From NCBI RefSeq assembly GCF_021869535.1, contig NW_026262593.1, positions 70,644,322-70,708,321 on the forward strand: a stretch of 64,000 nt of DNA, given 5' to 3'. A program made the position numbers and the translations under genes. Within the stretch, counting starts at the first letter, position 1. Every line of letters begins with the position of its first letter. Below are positions 10,826 through 21,393 of this stretch, one piece after another. Source of the DNA: Mytilus californianus. Taxonomy: Eukaryota; Mollusca; Bivalvia; Mytilida; Mytilidae. A model generated the notes under the pieces. That model did no database searches. It saw only the letters and a list, made by a program, of their open reading frames with translations, and was not told the origin of the DNA.

Positions 10826-11767
10826 GGACACGATAACAGGAGCAGTACTGACAATCCGGTTGACAGAGAATCGAGTGACATTAAAGTGTTAAGTTTGAAT
10901 GTCTGTGGTCTGAAATCTAAACTACAATACCCAGAGTTTATTGAACTTATAGAATCTTATGACATATTAATCTTACTGGAATCCAAATTAGATAAACATG
11001 ACATCTTAGAATTACCAAAGGGTTATTTGTACTTCTCGAAGCATCGTTCCAAATTTAAAAAAAGATCTGGTGGTATTGTTATCATTTACAGGGAATATTT
11101 GGCAAAGTTCCTGAATTTTCCAAAAACTAAATCAGATTATGTACAATGGTTGGTAATTAAATCAAACATATTAATGATAGACAAAAATTTATTGCTCGGA
11201 TGTATTTATATACCTCCCGAAAACACTAAGTATGCTTCGAATGATGCATTTAATGATATAGAGACTGAAATGTCAGACTTGATTGAAAAAACAAATAGCT
11301 ATGTCTCTCTAGTTGGTGACTTGAACGCAAAAACAAAACTATTAAGTGATATTGTAATACCAGATAGTAAACTGTTTGAAATACTTGATGATATTGTTGA
11401 TGATGATGTTTTATCTTATGTGTATGACTATGAGAATTTATTACAAAACGATGTACCGATGAAAAGATACTCTACTGATATATCTGTACCAAATAATTAT
11501 GGTTATAAACTAATTGATTTTTGCAAAAGAAATAATTTGTATATAGGAAATGGTCGATTACCGGGTAAAGATTTTCTGGTTGGAGAAAAAACATGTAAAA
11601 ATGTTTCATTGATTGATTATATATTGTTTTCTTCACATGTATTTCCGTTATTTAAATCTTTTTATGTGAGTGAATTTAACCCATTGTTTTCTGATGTACA
11701 TAGCAGTTTGTGTTTCAAATTTCACGCTCCAGTAAACAATTTTACTATAAATTCCTTAGATCGATGA
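10826..11767 (+). CDS. LINE ORF2, AP-endonuclease domain (first part)
   Basis: An open frame runs from just after the ORF1 TAG to TGA 11765-11767, in the ORF1 frame. It has no ATG before the domain; the first useful codon, at 10886, is GTG. APE-type catalytic blocks are present: 'LSLNVCGL' (Asn), 'LLESKLD' (Glu), 'GCIYIPP' (Tyr), 'GDLNAK' (Asp/Asn), 'SLIDYIL' and the final 'SDVHSS' (Asp/His). This domain nicks target DNA for target-primed reverse transcription. Expression would need readthrough of the TAG, reinitiation or a non-AUG start. The frame change near its end separates it from the RT. Confidence 0.8.
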   Translation, partial: GHDNRSSTDNPVDRESSDIKVLSLNVCGLKSKLQYPEFIELIESYDILILLESKLDKHDILELPKGYLYFSKHRSKFKKRSGGIVIIYREYLAKFLNFPKTKSDYVQWLVIKSNILMIDKNLLLGCIYIPPENTKYASNDAFNDIETEMSDLIEKTNSYVSLVGDLNAKTKLLSDIVIPDSKLFEILDDIVDDDVLSYVYDYENLLQNDVPMKRYSTDISVPNNYGYKLIDFCKRNNLYIGNGRLPGKDFLVGEKTCKNVSLIDYILFSSHVFPLFKSFYVSEFNPLFSDVHSSLCFKFHAPVNNFTINSLDR

Positions 11768-14384
11768 TAGTAGTAACACACCCACGCACGTACCTAGGTG
11801 GATTCCCACAAAAAAAAACCAGTTTATAGAGTCTATTAATAATGACGTCACAATGTTTACGACAATAGAATCTCTATTGAATGAACTAGATGAAAAAGGT
11901 CAAGGTCAACACACAAAAAACACTATAAACTCAGTAGTGAGCAAAGTTGGCGAACTCTTTAAAAATTCTGCAAAGAAAGTTTTTGGGTCTGATGGTAAAA
12001 AAAGAAAAACAAATAAAAATAAAAAGTTTCAAGTTTGGTTTGATAACAAGTGTTTTGAAACAAGGAAAATATTCCACAAAGCACGTAACAGATACAGTTT
12101 TGTAAAAAACAGAGAAAACAGAGATGCTATGAGAAAGGCGAGCAAAAAATACAAGAGTCAGATGAATACTAGCTACAAAAATTTCCAACATAACTGTGAA
12201 CAAGATTTGAGAAATACATCAAAACGAGACAGCAAGAAATTCTGGAAAATTTTGAATCGTTTTAGAAAAAGGGAAAAAAATAAAAATGTTGATATAACTA
12301 TAGAACAGTTGTATGAATATTTCAGGTCTCTAAATAAAAATGATTGTGAAGATGATGATCCAGATTATCTTAATGAAAGTGTTCATAACTTAGATAATCA
12401 GGTTATTATTGATATATTAGATTGTGAGATAACTGGTGAAGAAATATGTAAAGCTATACAAAGTTTAAATAATGATAAAGCACCAGGTGATGATGAAATT
12501 GTAAATGAATTTTTGAAAAGTACTGTTGACAAATTATTGCCTATATATATGAAAATATTTAATACTGTATTAGATACTGGGATTATTCCTGATGCATGGT
12601 TAATTGGTATTATAAAACCTGTATTTAAAAATAAAGGAGATAAAAATGATCTCGATAATTATCGAGCGCTTTGCTTGACTTCAAATTTGGGCAAGGTGTT
12701 TACATCTATTTTAAACACAAGACTTAATAAATTGTCTGATGAAATAGGGATCATTTCGGACTCACAAGGTGGATTCCGCAAGGGATACTCTGTCCAAGAT
12801 AACATGTTTGTTTTACATTCTATTATTACATTATATTTATCTGCCGGAAAGAAATTGTTCTGTGCATTTGTGGATTTTAAACGGGCGTTTGATACCGTTT
12901 GGAGGGCCGGACTTTTCCAAAAACTTATAAAAAATAACATCAGAGGGAAAATGTTTACGTTGATACAGAATATGTACACAGATATTAAGTCTTGTGTTAA
13001 ACTTGATAATTTGAAAACTGCATTTTTTCCATGTGAAACGGGTGTTAGACAAGGAGAAAAATTATCTCCATTTCTTTTTGCCTTATACTTGAATGATTTA
13101 GAAGACTTTTTAAGTCAACATTTGGGCCATGGTTTAGAATACCTAGATTCAGAATGTATACATAGCATAGGTATTTATTTGAAAATGTTCATTTTACTAT
13201 ATGCAGATGATACAGTTATCTTTGCAGATACTGCTGAAGATTTACAAGATACTTTAAATATATTTGAACAATATTGTAATACTTGGAAACTTAAGGTCAA
13301 TGTCTCAAAGACAAAAATTGTAATTTTTTCTAAACGTAACTGTAATAAGAAATTCAAATTTAATCTATGTAATGATGAAATTGAGATTCAAGATACATAT
13401 ACATATCTTGGCTTGTTATTTAATTATAATGGTAATTTTTGTAAAGCCAGAAACAAATTAGTAGATCAAGCTCAAAAAGCTTTATACAGTCTGTACCAGA
13501 GAATTAATAATATTAGTATCCCTTTAGATTTACAGATAAAACTATTTGATTCTTTGGTAGCCCCTATTTTGACTTATTCCTCCGAAATTTGGGGATATGA
13601 AAATAAGATGAATATTGAGAAGATACATTTACAGTTCTGCAAAAAAATTCTGGGGGTTAGGTCATCGACCGCAAATTTCATGGTCTATGGTGAACTTGGC
13701 CGATTTCCTATCGAAATTAGTATAAAGATGAAAATGATTTGTTTCTGGTACAAACTTGTAACAAATGTTGATAAACTGTCTGGAAAACTCTACAAGCTTA
13801 TGTTTAATTTATTTGAAAATGGAAATAATTCTTTTAAGTGGATTAATTATGTAAAATCTATTTTTGATGAAACTGGTAACAGTGAAATCTGGCATGTACA
13901 AGGAAACGTTAATTTGAATTTTTTAAAAATTAACGTTAAACAAAGACTCCATGATCAGTTCATACAAAAATGGTTTTCGGATATCGATAACTCATCGAGG
14001 GGGAAGTTCTATTCAAAATTTAAGACTGACTTCTGTATGGAACCCTATCTAATTAGACTTAGAAAATTTAGTAGACTCTATATTTGCAAACTTCGCACTT
14101 GCAATATCAAATTTCCTATCGAAACGGGGAGATGGAATAGAATTCCAGAAATTGAAAGAAAATGTAAGCTTTGTAAGACTGGTCTTGGAGATGAGTATCA
14201 TTACATAGCGCTTTGTGACAATGCTGATGTTATTGAAGTAAGAAATGCATATATTCCTAATTACTACAGAATCAACCCAAATATCAACAAACTTTATGGA
14301 ATGTTGAAATATTGCAACTTAAATGTATTAACTAACCTTTCTATTTTCATTCTAAAGGTTGAAAAACTACTGCTTTCTCTGTAA
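11768..14384 (+). CDS. LINE ORF2, reverse transcriptase and C-terminal zinc motif
   Basis: The first ATG is at 11853, but the frame is open and protein-like upstream ('HVPRWIPTKKNQFIESI'), so this is the continuation of ORF2 after a frame change near 11750-11768. RT blocks are clear: 'NDKAPGDDEI', 'FKNKGDKNDLDNYRALCL', 'DSQGGFRKGYS', 'FVDFKRAFDTVW', 'GVRQGEKLSPFLFALYLND', catalytic 'LLYADDTVIF' and 'VNVSKTKIVIF'. After the thumb a CCHC-like cluster 'CKLCKTGLGDEYHYIALC' precedes the stop at 14382-14384. No internal stop occurs over ~870 codons, so decay is slight. It makes cDNA at the nicked target site. Confidence 0.88.
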
Positions 14385-14672
14385 ATCATCACATATGAAT
14401 ATTTATATATGTTACACTTTTTGTTACTATCCATTATCATTTTATTGTGTTCATGTGATCACGTGGTTATTTAAACTTTACAGATTGCACGGACTTTTTG
14501 CGATCTGGTCAATAGATGTAGTATACATTTAGTTTTGTGAGAAAAAAAAATATTTATATTGTTTTATTTAATGTATTCTACTCATTTCGCTTCTATGTTA
14601 TTTGTAAATTTATGTGTATTTGTCGCTCCTGTTACGCAGGAAATCTGCGTCTGAGTGTATTTTGAATAAATA
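14385..14672 (+). other. LINE 3' UTR with poly(A) signal
   Basis: AT-rich, non-coding, with 'tcctgttacgcaggaaatct' followed by 'gcgtctgagtgtattttg' and AATAAA just before the junction with minus-strand SGNH-like coding sequence. There is no long poly(A) tail, so the exact 3' end is uncertain by about 20 bp. Confidence 0.6.
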
Positions 14673-14685
14673 GTGAAACAGTGAT

Positions 14686-15118
14686 TATTTACCCTGTATC
14701 TGCATTTTTCCAATGCCTTAAAATCACCAGAGTATCTCCATTTTAAACGAGGCAACATTTGTGACCACACAATTTTAGTGTCAGGCAAGTTCTTTGAAAT
14801 TAAGGTCAAAGCTTGTATCAGGTTCTCTCTTAAATCTTTAGTTTTTATTTTTCCTAAATCATTAGCACCTACATGTATGACTAGAAATTTAGGGGGATCT
14901 TCATATCTTAACTTTATTCTAATGTGTCTTCTAAGCTGACTTTAAACCATGCCAGATTTTCCTTGCCACCAAATTTCTGTATTTAATTTGTCAAGACCTA
15001 GGTAAGTCCCACCAGGACGTTGCCTTGATTCAAAAAAGGCATTCTTCACTAATGAAGACCCCATAATCCAAATCTTTGCAGGTTTACCTATACAAATTTT
15101 TGTTATTTCTTTTAACAT
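14686..15118 (-). pseudogene. SGNH-hydrolase-like domain (YR-element module), broken
   Basis: From an ATG at 15116-15118 the minus strand reads 'KPAKIWIMGSSLVKNAF' (block I, GSS with the nucleophile Ser), 'RPGGTYLGLDKLNTEIWWQG', 'PPKFLVIHVGANDLG' (block III-like GxND) and 'IVWSQMLPRLKWRY'. The catalytic Asp/His block near the C-terminus is missing because the LINE junction cuts the frame after 'CRYRVN'. A TAA interrupts it after 'GKSGMV'. I recall similar proteins next to YR recombinases in animal DIRS/Ngaro-type elements, where their role is unknown. Confidence 0.6.
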
Positions 15119-15172
15119 TTAACAAATACTATATACGATTTAAAATTAAAATTGTAAACAATATAAAAAGCT

Positions 15173-15790
15173 TTATAATCTGATGTAAGTTTTGTAAGCA
15201 TTGGATTTCCAACGCCCTAGTTGCATGATTATGGCATCAGGCACACCTCCAAGTGACAAACTAGTAGCACAACCAATGCGAAATGAATAAGAACTATAGT
15301 GTTTATAATTTACCCCGACTCTCTCCAATGATTTTTTCAATACTGTTATGAACTGATAACGAGTTACTGCTGCACCACTGTAGTGACAAAAAAGTGCTCC
15401 TGGTAAAGGAGGTCTATCCACGAGAAAAGACTTTATCAACTTGCATGGGCAGGCCTCTGAATTTGGTTGTGATTGAAATGTAATTAAGGCACCTGTACCC
15501 AACTGGTTAGTTTTTGATGAAAGTACACGTATTTTCAAGACCTCAAAAGATGACAATGACACATCAGATATAGAGATAATATGAGCCGACTTGCTATTAC
15601 TTACTGCCAATTCCCCTATTCTCAATAGACCGTCATAGGCTAATGAGAAGGCAACCTTAAACAGCTTAACTTCATAACTCGAGGAACAAATAAAGGGAAG
15701 AATTTTAACTATTAATAGTAGTAATTCTTTGGTAATGGGCAATCTTGAATCCTTAATTTTTGGCGTTGACCGTTTAATTCCCTCCAACAT
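15173..15790 (-). CDS. Tyrosine recombinase of the decayed YR element
   Basis: A 205-codon open frame with a phage-integrase-type catalytic domain: 'LAYDGLLRIGELAVS' (first Arg), a beta-hairpin region 'VLSSKTNQLG' (Lys), 'SYSFRIGCATSLSLGG' (second Arg box) and 'LGRWKSNAYKTYIR' (Trp and nucleophilic Tyr). The position before SFR is Tyr, where family members usually have His. The N-terminal SAM-like DNA-binding part should lie upstream (15791-16060) but is not in one open frame. The enzyme would integrate circular cDNA. This copy is probably inactive given the missing N-terminus. Confidence 0.75.
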   Translation of the reverse strand: MLEGIKRSTPKIKDSRLPITKELLLLIVKILPFICSSSYEVKLFKVAFSLAYDGLLRIGELAVSNSKSAHIISISDVSLSSFEVLKIRVLSSKTNQLGTGALITFQSQPNSEACPCKLIKSFLVDRPPLPGALFCHYSGAAVTRYQFITVLKKSLERVGVNYKHYSSYSFRIGCATSLSLGGVPDAIIMQLGRWKSNAYKTYIRL

Positions 15791-16063
15791 TTTTTATATA
15801 ATAAATTTTTGAGTAAAATCTTCAAAATCATTCATTCTACTGAAAAAAAACTTATCACTGCTAAATAACACTTAATAGAGGAATGGGAGTAACTTGCTTG
15901 AAACAAACAAGCTATAAAATTACATAATTCATACAATGGTATGGGCCATACATTTGATTAACCAAACAATTTTCTGAACTCATTAAAGGCCAATACATCT
16001 CTTTGATATGTCGTAAAGGTACTAGGCCTATAGGGGCAACTGAACTTTCTATAAGGGACCCAA

Positions 16064-16536
16064 TTAAATGCTTGAAATTAATGTCAAGAAATCTTCTGGT
16101 ATTCCTGCTGGGGTACTTCTGGCTGTTGGAACCAGAGCTCTGAAGCGTGACATCTGAAATCGAGAGATGGCATCAGCTACCTTGTTTTTTTATCCTTCAA
16201 TATGCACAGCTCTTAATTGAATACTATTCGTCATTTTCAGTAACACAAACGGAAGAATCAGTTTCATTATTTGTTTATCTTTTGATGACCTTTTGTTAAC
16301 ATTACATTTGTACTAACTATAATGCAATATTGTCATTAATATTAAAAAGGATCTTTTTGTTTTTTAGGTTTTCTGCCCATAAATACATGGCGAGCACCAC
16401 TGGAACCAACTCCAAAAATGACATATTCCTCATAATTTTTAAATCTTTCCATGTTTCAAGCCACCTAAATTGTACCCATGACCACTGGAAAAATCCCCAC
16501 AGCCCAAATTTGGGTTCCCAGAACTATCGGTGAAAA
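16064..16536 (-). pseudogene. RNase H remnant of the decayed YR element
   Basis: The minus strand reads 'FTDSSGNPNLG' (first RNase H Asp) near 16536. At the other end it reads 'AVHIEG-stop-KNKVADAISRFQ', the D-containing last RNase H block, followed by the linker 'ALVPTARSTPAGIPEDFL' that usually leads to the recombinase. A TAA lies within the tail. Frame continuity between the two ends was not established. Confidence 0.6.
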
Positions 16537-16839
16537 GTTGCAAAATTTCATTAGATGTCTAAATTTTGTCTGGAAAGAAACACTGACCATTATAATTCTC
16601 AAGGAACTGCATACAAAGCTATATCTGACTTCACCTCTGTATTCAATCTTATTTTATGAAACGGCTTCCTTGTCTGAATAGAAAGTTGATGAACCAGGGG
16701 TATGTCAAAGAACGTCTCGTCCTTTTTCTAAAAAAGTTCATCGGAAGGTACCAAGACCTTGTTGATAAATATTCCGTATCAACTTCACAAATAATACATG
16801 ATGGTCTTGAAGTATAGATTCTGCATACTGACGTTGTTT

Positions 16840-17860
16840 ATCATCTTAACAACGTGAAATATTGTTCTTTCATTTGTCTTTGTTCTATTATTAATATTAC
16901 TTTTACTGTTTGGTTTGTTTTCTGTGATATCCATTTGACGTGGCTAGGTACTTATACATCCCGTCAATGTGTTTGTATTATCTTTCATTTTTACTGGTGT
17001 GTTTTGTATATGCGACTTTTTGTGTTTCTGTGGTTCTTATAACGTGACTCTGTACTTTAAAAGATCCCGTCATTATGTTATTGTTCTATTATATGTCATT
17101 ATGTTATTGTTCTATTATAAATTTGAAAATACTTTGAACGACAAACGACAAATTTATTTTACTCGCGCAGTGGTATTTACCATATGTGGATTCTTAAGGG
17201 TTCTGAAGAACTTCTGGACAATTTTAAATCTCGGTCTATTTCTGAAATTAATTCTTACATAACTTTTGATTTTTTAACCCTGTATACCAACATTCCCCAT
17301 GTGAAATGATAAAATTGTTTTGAATAGACATTGAATGACAAACTTTTTTCTTATGTGACGTTTACATTTTCTGACGTCAGACACGCGAAGCAATGAATGT
17401 GGTTTTTAATTTGATAGATGCTTTTGTGCTTTTTTTGTAAATAATTGTTTGTTTTGATATTGTAACACAGTGATGACTGCTGTACCCATATTTTGACTAT
17501 TTTATTTATAATGTCTGTTTTGTTCACGCATCGTTGTAAATATAACAGAATTTGATAAGACTGTCGTACAAGTGAGAGGTTTAGCGCTATAAAACCAGGT
17601 TCAATCCACCATTTTCTACATTTGAAAATGCCTGTACCAAGTCAGGAATATGACAGTTGTTGTCCATTCGTTTGATGTGTTTTGTCATTTGATTTTGCCA
17701 TGTGATTAGGGACTTTCCGATTGAATTTTCCTCGGAGTTCAGTATTTTTGTGATTTTACTTTTTGCATACCCCATCAAATCTACGAATGAATGCACTTGA
17801 TGATGGAATGGCTTTGGAACCCCGTTACAGATTCCAACTCTTTTCCAACATCATCTAGGA
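16840..17860 (+). mobile_element. Penelope-like element fragment and 3' tail, inserted in the YR element
   Basis: At 17163-17310 the plus strand reads 'SRSGIYHMWILKGSEELL' and then 'YITFDFLTLYTNIPHVK'. This matches the start of Penelope-type RT (the 'FDFSTLYTxIPH' block) and ends in a stop. The following 500 bp ('tttgttcacgcatcgttgta', 'ctgtaccaagtcaggaatat', 'gtccattcgtttgatgtgtt') recur in part at 28765-28905 and look like the family's 3' tail. At 17070-17118 a 22-bp motif ('attatgttattgttctatta') occurs twice. The limits are approximate. Confidence 0.6.
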
Positions 17861-17864
17861 TGAA

Positions 17865-18095
17865 AAATTTTGTCCTGCATTTTTTTTAGTTGTAATCTCT
17901 GTCCTGCCTTTTTTATTTTTCACTCTATGCGGTCCTGCCTTTTTTTTTTTTAGTTTATCCTGACTTTTTTTACATAAATTGTCATCCTGCCTTTTTATTT
18001 TGCAAAGTGTCTCATCCTGCCTTTTTTTTTTTTACTCAAAACTCCTGTCCTGCCTATTTTTTTCAAATTTCATCCTAGCCCCCCCCCCCCCCATA
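17865..18095. repeat. Low-complexity 'tcctgcctttttt' array with C-run
   Basis: Irregular units of about 25-45 bp, each with 'cctgcct' plus a T-run, end in a run of C at about 18080-18092. The array replaces the RT core of the YR element. Confidence 0.8.
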
Positions 18096-18099
18096 AAAA

Positions 18100-18517
18100 T
18101 CCAATGGTAGCTCCCTAAATTGGAAATTGGCAATTTTGAAAAAGGGCCTAAAATCCTACCCAACTCTACTTCTGTTTTTAATTTGTTTAAAGTTACCCAT
18201 TTAAAATGCTCTGCAAAAAGCAATTTTTTTGACACAACATGTTCTCTAGGTCCTGTATATTGTAAACGAAAGCCAAGAGAAAATCCTAAATACAATTCTT
18301 TAGCTGCCTCCCTATTGGGATAATTTTCAAGTAACTCTTTCAACCTTTTAAATCGTATTGGGGTATTCCTAGTTCCCATAGATGTGCCAGGAGCTTTCAG
18401 TCTATGTTGCTGTTGCCTGAATACAAAATTTTGAGAAGACATTAATCCAGGTTTTGAAAATCTCGAGTTGACATATGGTTGTCTGACCCTACAATTTGGT
18501 CTTATTTGCGGAGGCAT
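18100..18517 (-). pseudogene. RT N-terminal region of the decayed YR element
   Basis: From the ATG at 18517 the frame reads 'MPPQIRPNCRVRQPYVNSRF' and, further on, 'ELYLGFSLGFRLQYTGPRE', 'KLKTEVELGRILGPFSKLPI' and 'SNLGSYHW'. The GF..GFRL.Y.GPR and E..LGRI.GPF blocks are typical of the segment just before the palm of DIRS-type RT. The frame then runs into the C-run and low-complexity array, so palm motifs including the catalytic YxDD are absent. Confidence 0.65.
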
Positions 18518-18529
18518 ATTATTATATTG

Positions 18530-19495
18530 CTTTAATTGACAGTTTATAACTGAGTGTATACCATGACACTATACATGCATGATTATATTGACAAAATGAA
18601 TTGAAACATTTGCCATTATAATTGAAAGCATAGACGGCGTGCAAAAATTTGACGGCAACTGTTAAATGCGCTTTTAAAAGTAGCTTTATACAACCATGTT
18701 AAACATATATTTTAAATGGGAAGTTTTTTTTATGATAAAATGATTAAAACTAGCCATTAAAATCCACATAATTAAAAAGGTTATCAAAATTCAATCTATA
18801 AAGTCTATAAAGTATGAAACGAACATGGAGAAAACGGTAAACATATGTGAAACTTGTAACATTAAATAAGCATAAAATACATTTTTTGACCTGATATTTG
18901 TACAAATTAAACGTATTTTCCTGCATTTTCGTACAATAGAATTTTTCGGATTCGAATTATGACGTTATACGAACTTCACCAAAAAAAAAAATGAAAATTA
19001 GCCATGGTTGATGCGTTTGGAATGTAGTTCGTTATGTGTAAGAAGTAGTAATTTGGAAGGATTAATATTAGAAAATGGAAGAATCGGTAAAAAAGAATGT
19101 ACTTGCTATTTTCTTATTTCGAAATGACTTGATATTTAAAATATGCATTACAAGGGGTTTAAAAATATCTGCAACTTATGAATGATTCGATAGTCCAGGC
19201 TGAACACCTGAATTTTTTAAATGTCCAGCTATTATGTTACAATTTAAAGAAATGGCGTTTTAACGTTATTTTCTGAATAGGGTCCACGGCATAGTCGCTT
19301 ATTATTTCCGTTACACTGCTCTTACAATGTAGCATATATTTATTTTTAGATTTCCAGAATGTGCATTTGCTTTGCTTTGTTGTTCGAAAAAAAGAAATAT
19401 GTTGAACGTTTATGTTTAAAATTATGTTATAAACTAAGTGTCCAGTGTTTTTGTTACGCTTACGGTTTCTGGGGGGAAATGCCGACGTCGTAAAT
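18530..19495. other. No feature seen (spacer within decayed YR element)
   Basis: AT-rich with no supported coding; presumably non-coding sequence of the element or an unrelated insertion between Gag and RT. Confidence 0.4.
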
Positions 19496-19499
19496 GATT

Positions 19500-20490
19500 T
19501 TAGTAATTTGAAGACGTTACTTTTGTGGACTCAGCTTTATGCACGCCGTCATAGCACTTCAACTTTCTATTCAAATTTCTATAAGCAGAAAATGCATTAT
19601 AACCAGAAGAAATTACTCCCGAATTATGTGTGCTACTTCTATCAGCCATATATAATAACCAAAGCTCTGGGTCTACTATAGCCCATGAACTTGCTGGATC
19701 CAGTGCTTTGCGCAACCTAAATTGATCTAAATTGCTCATCGTACAATTTCCAACCTAAACTATTAGGGCTTCTCTTTGCACCCCAACGTACAACCGACAT
19801 GTATTTAAGCAATTCTTGTTATCTACCTGAATGCACAGTACAATATACACCAATAAAAATGATAAATGCAGATGTCCATTGGTCAATAGATCCAATTTTG
19901 TTTTGTGTATTTTCTGTTTGTACAATAAATTCACCCCCTCTAAAAACAAGCTGTTGTGTAGCCTGCTGAGTATTGTTTGTTAACAAAATGCCTAAATCAA
20001 TAAATTCACTTTTCCCAATTTTTTCTCTAATACTTTGAGAAACATTAGAAGCTATATTAGCATGCATGCTGGGTATCTGAATAGGGTGATCAATAGTACT
20101 AAATGGCATTGTAAAGTTTGAGGCACCATTGGTATTACCTAAAGAATGTTCTGGAGGATCCTGACTGGTTACTGTGTTGAACTCTCTTTGGTCTGGTACT
20201 CTAGAGTATAAAAGATTATTAGCTGTGCTCGTCGAATCGACTGGACACGTACTTGCACTAGTAAATATGCCAGCCCCTGTCTGTGAATACAACATTGGGT
20301 ATATCCCAGTAGAACTGGTAACTGGTACAATTGGTATAAATGGTGTAACAGTGTCAACTGTAGGCAACTGAGGTGCAGGTACTGATGTAGTAGTGGGTAC
20401 TCTCTGATTAGCCTTTTTCCTTGCTGATGCTGCAGCCACTATTGACAGATTTTTCCTCTTCCTGGCAGACCGCCTGAACTGTGCAGACAT
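19500..20490 (-). pseudogene. Gag-like ORF of the decayed YR element, broken
   Basis: The likely start is the ATG at 20490 ('MSAQFRRSARKRKN'). The protein is basic at first, then rich in T, P and S, then conserved: 'SIREKIGKSEFIDLGILL', 'IDQWTSAFIIFIGVY'. A TAA follows 'HSGR'. The same frame continues 'QELLKYMSVVRWGAKRS' and 'GWKLYDEQFR', then a short tandem duplication (19710-19735, 'aaattgatct' twice) shifts it into 'FRLRKALDPASSWAIVDPEL'. This order matches the ORF1/Gag of DIRS-type elements in animals. Remaining homology fades near 19500. Confidence 0.6.
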
Positions 20491-20523
20491 GACTCCTAAA
20501 AGATAACCAAAATTTAAGAACAC

Positions 20524-21310
20524 AATGTAAAGATTAAAATTTTATCTAATTTCTGAATACTCCAGAACTACAATATCTACAAGAACCGAAGACTAGCTTT
20601 TCAATATACATAAAGATATTCATAGTATGATTGCTTAATGCTTGATTATGTCCACTGGCAAATATCACACATGTGTTATTATAATATGAAGCAAAAACTG
20701 ATGCAAAGTTTGATTGTTAATAATCAGTACAGCTAGACTATATAAAGTTATAATTCATATTAAAAAAAATGTTAAAATATTCACAATTGAATTAGAAATT
20801 ACAAGACGACTAAAACAAATTGAATAGGCTGTGACCGGTTTATTATTAAAAAGAAAAATAGCAATAATAAATTTAATAAGGTTGTGTGTATTGCATGCAA
20901 CTCTGTACTCCATTATCAATGAACACCTATATTTGATGATCCATCTTAAAATTGCTAGTACATTATCAGTAAATGTTCATGACATAATTACTTATGACGT
21001 TATGTTATTGCGTCACATTAGGTACCGATTGACCTCGTGTACACCGTTGAAACAACCGAGATTCATGTATAATTAATGTGGAATCTTGTTCAACACACAT
21101 AATTTACGTAAATAATACACATGCATGTAATGCAAAACTAATGTTAACTGTGGGCGATGATTCTCCTTCCAACTAATAATGGCCACAATCAACGAGCTGA
21201 ATATTTTGCCATGGCTTCAGTGCGCCTACAAACACAATTAAGAGGTTAAATCAAAACTCACCAGATTATAAATTATAGTTTCTGCTGATTCTGGGCGCCA
21301 TGTTTGGCAA
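20524..21310. other. No feature seen
   Basis: AT-rich non-coding sequence beyond the 5' side of the decayed YR element. A terminal repeat of that element was looked for here and not found. Confidence 0.45.
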
Positions 21311-21314
21311 ATAA

Positions 21315-21393
21315 AGTTTGTTGTTTTTGTTTGTTTTGTTTTTTTTTGTTTGTTTGGTTTTTTGTTTGTTTGGGGGAGGGGGGGGGGGGGGAG
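21315..21393. repeat. (GTTT)n microsatellite and poly-G tract
   Basis: Simple 'gttt'-rich repeats are followed by a G-rich run ending 'gggag'. A length-variable region, likely to be assembly-sensitive. Confidence 0.9.

Larger units (their letters stand above)
9608..14672 (+). mobile_element. Nearly full-length LINE (ORF1, AP endonuclease, RT)
   Basis: The element has an ORF1 nucleic-acid-binding protein, an AP endonuclease and a reverse transcriptase with a C-terminal zinc motif, in that order. The 3' UTR (14385-14672) ends near 'gcgtctgagtgtattttg' and AATAAA. The coding region is almost intact: one TAG between ORF1 and the endonuclease frame, and one frame change between endonuclease and RT near 11750-11768. 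The 3' end abuts the SGNH-like fragment of a minus-strand YR retrotransposon, so the LINE probably inserted into it. I could not define target-site duplications. The domain order fits the jockey/I/CR1 side of the LINE tree; the clade is not assigned. Confidence 0.85.
14686..20523 (-). mobile_element. Decayed YR retrotransposon (DIRS/Ngaro-type) with an SGNH-like domain
   Basis: Reading the minus strand from 20523 downward: a Gag-like ORF in two pieces, the N-terminal linker of a DIRS-type RT, a gap filled by other repeats, an RNase H tail, a tyrosine recombinase and an SGNH-hydrolase-like domain. The order and motifs are those of a tyrosine-recombinase retrotransposon. It is broken by stops (in Gag, in RNase H and in the SGNH-like domain), a short tandem duplication, loss of the RT core and insertion of a Penelope-type fragment. 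Terminal repeats were not found. A LINE abuts its distal end. Confidence 0.7.

Noticed and set aside
20169..20371. Short frames overlapping the Gag-like ORF on both strands
   Set aside because: Shadow frames of the YR-element Gag, which has the conserved motifs.
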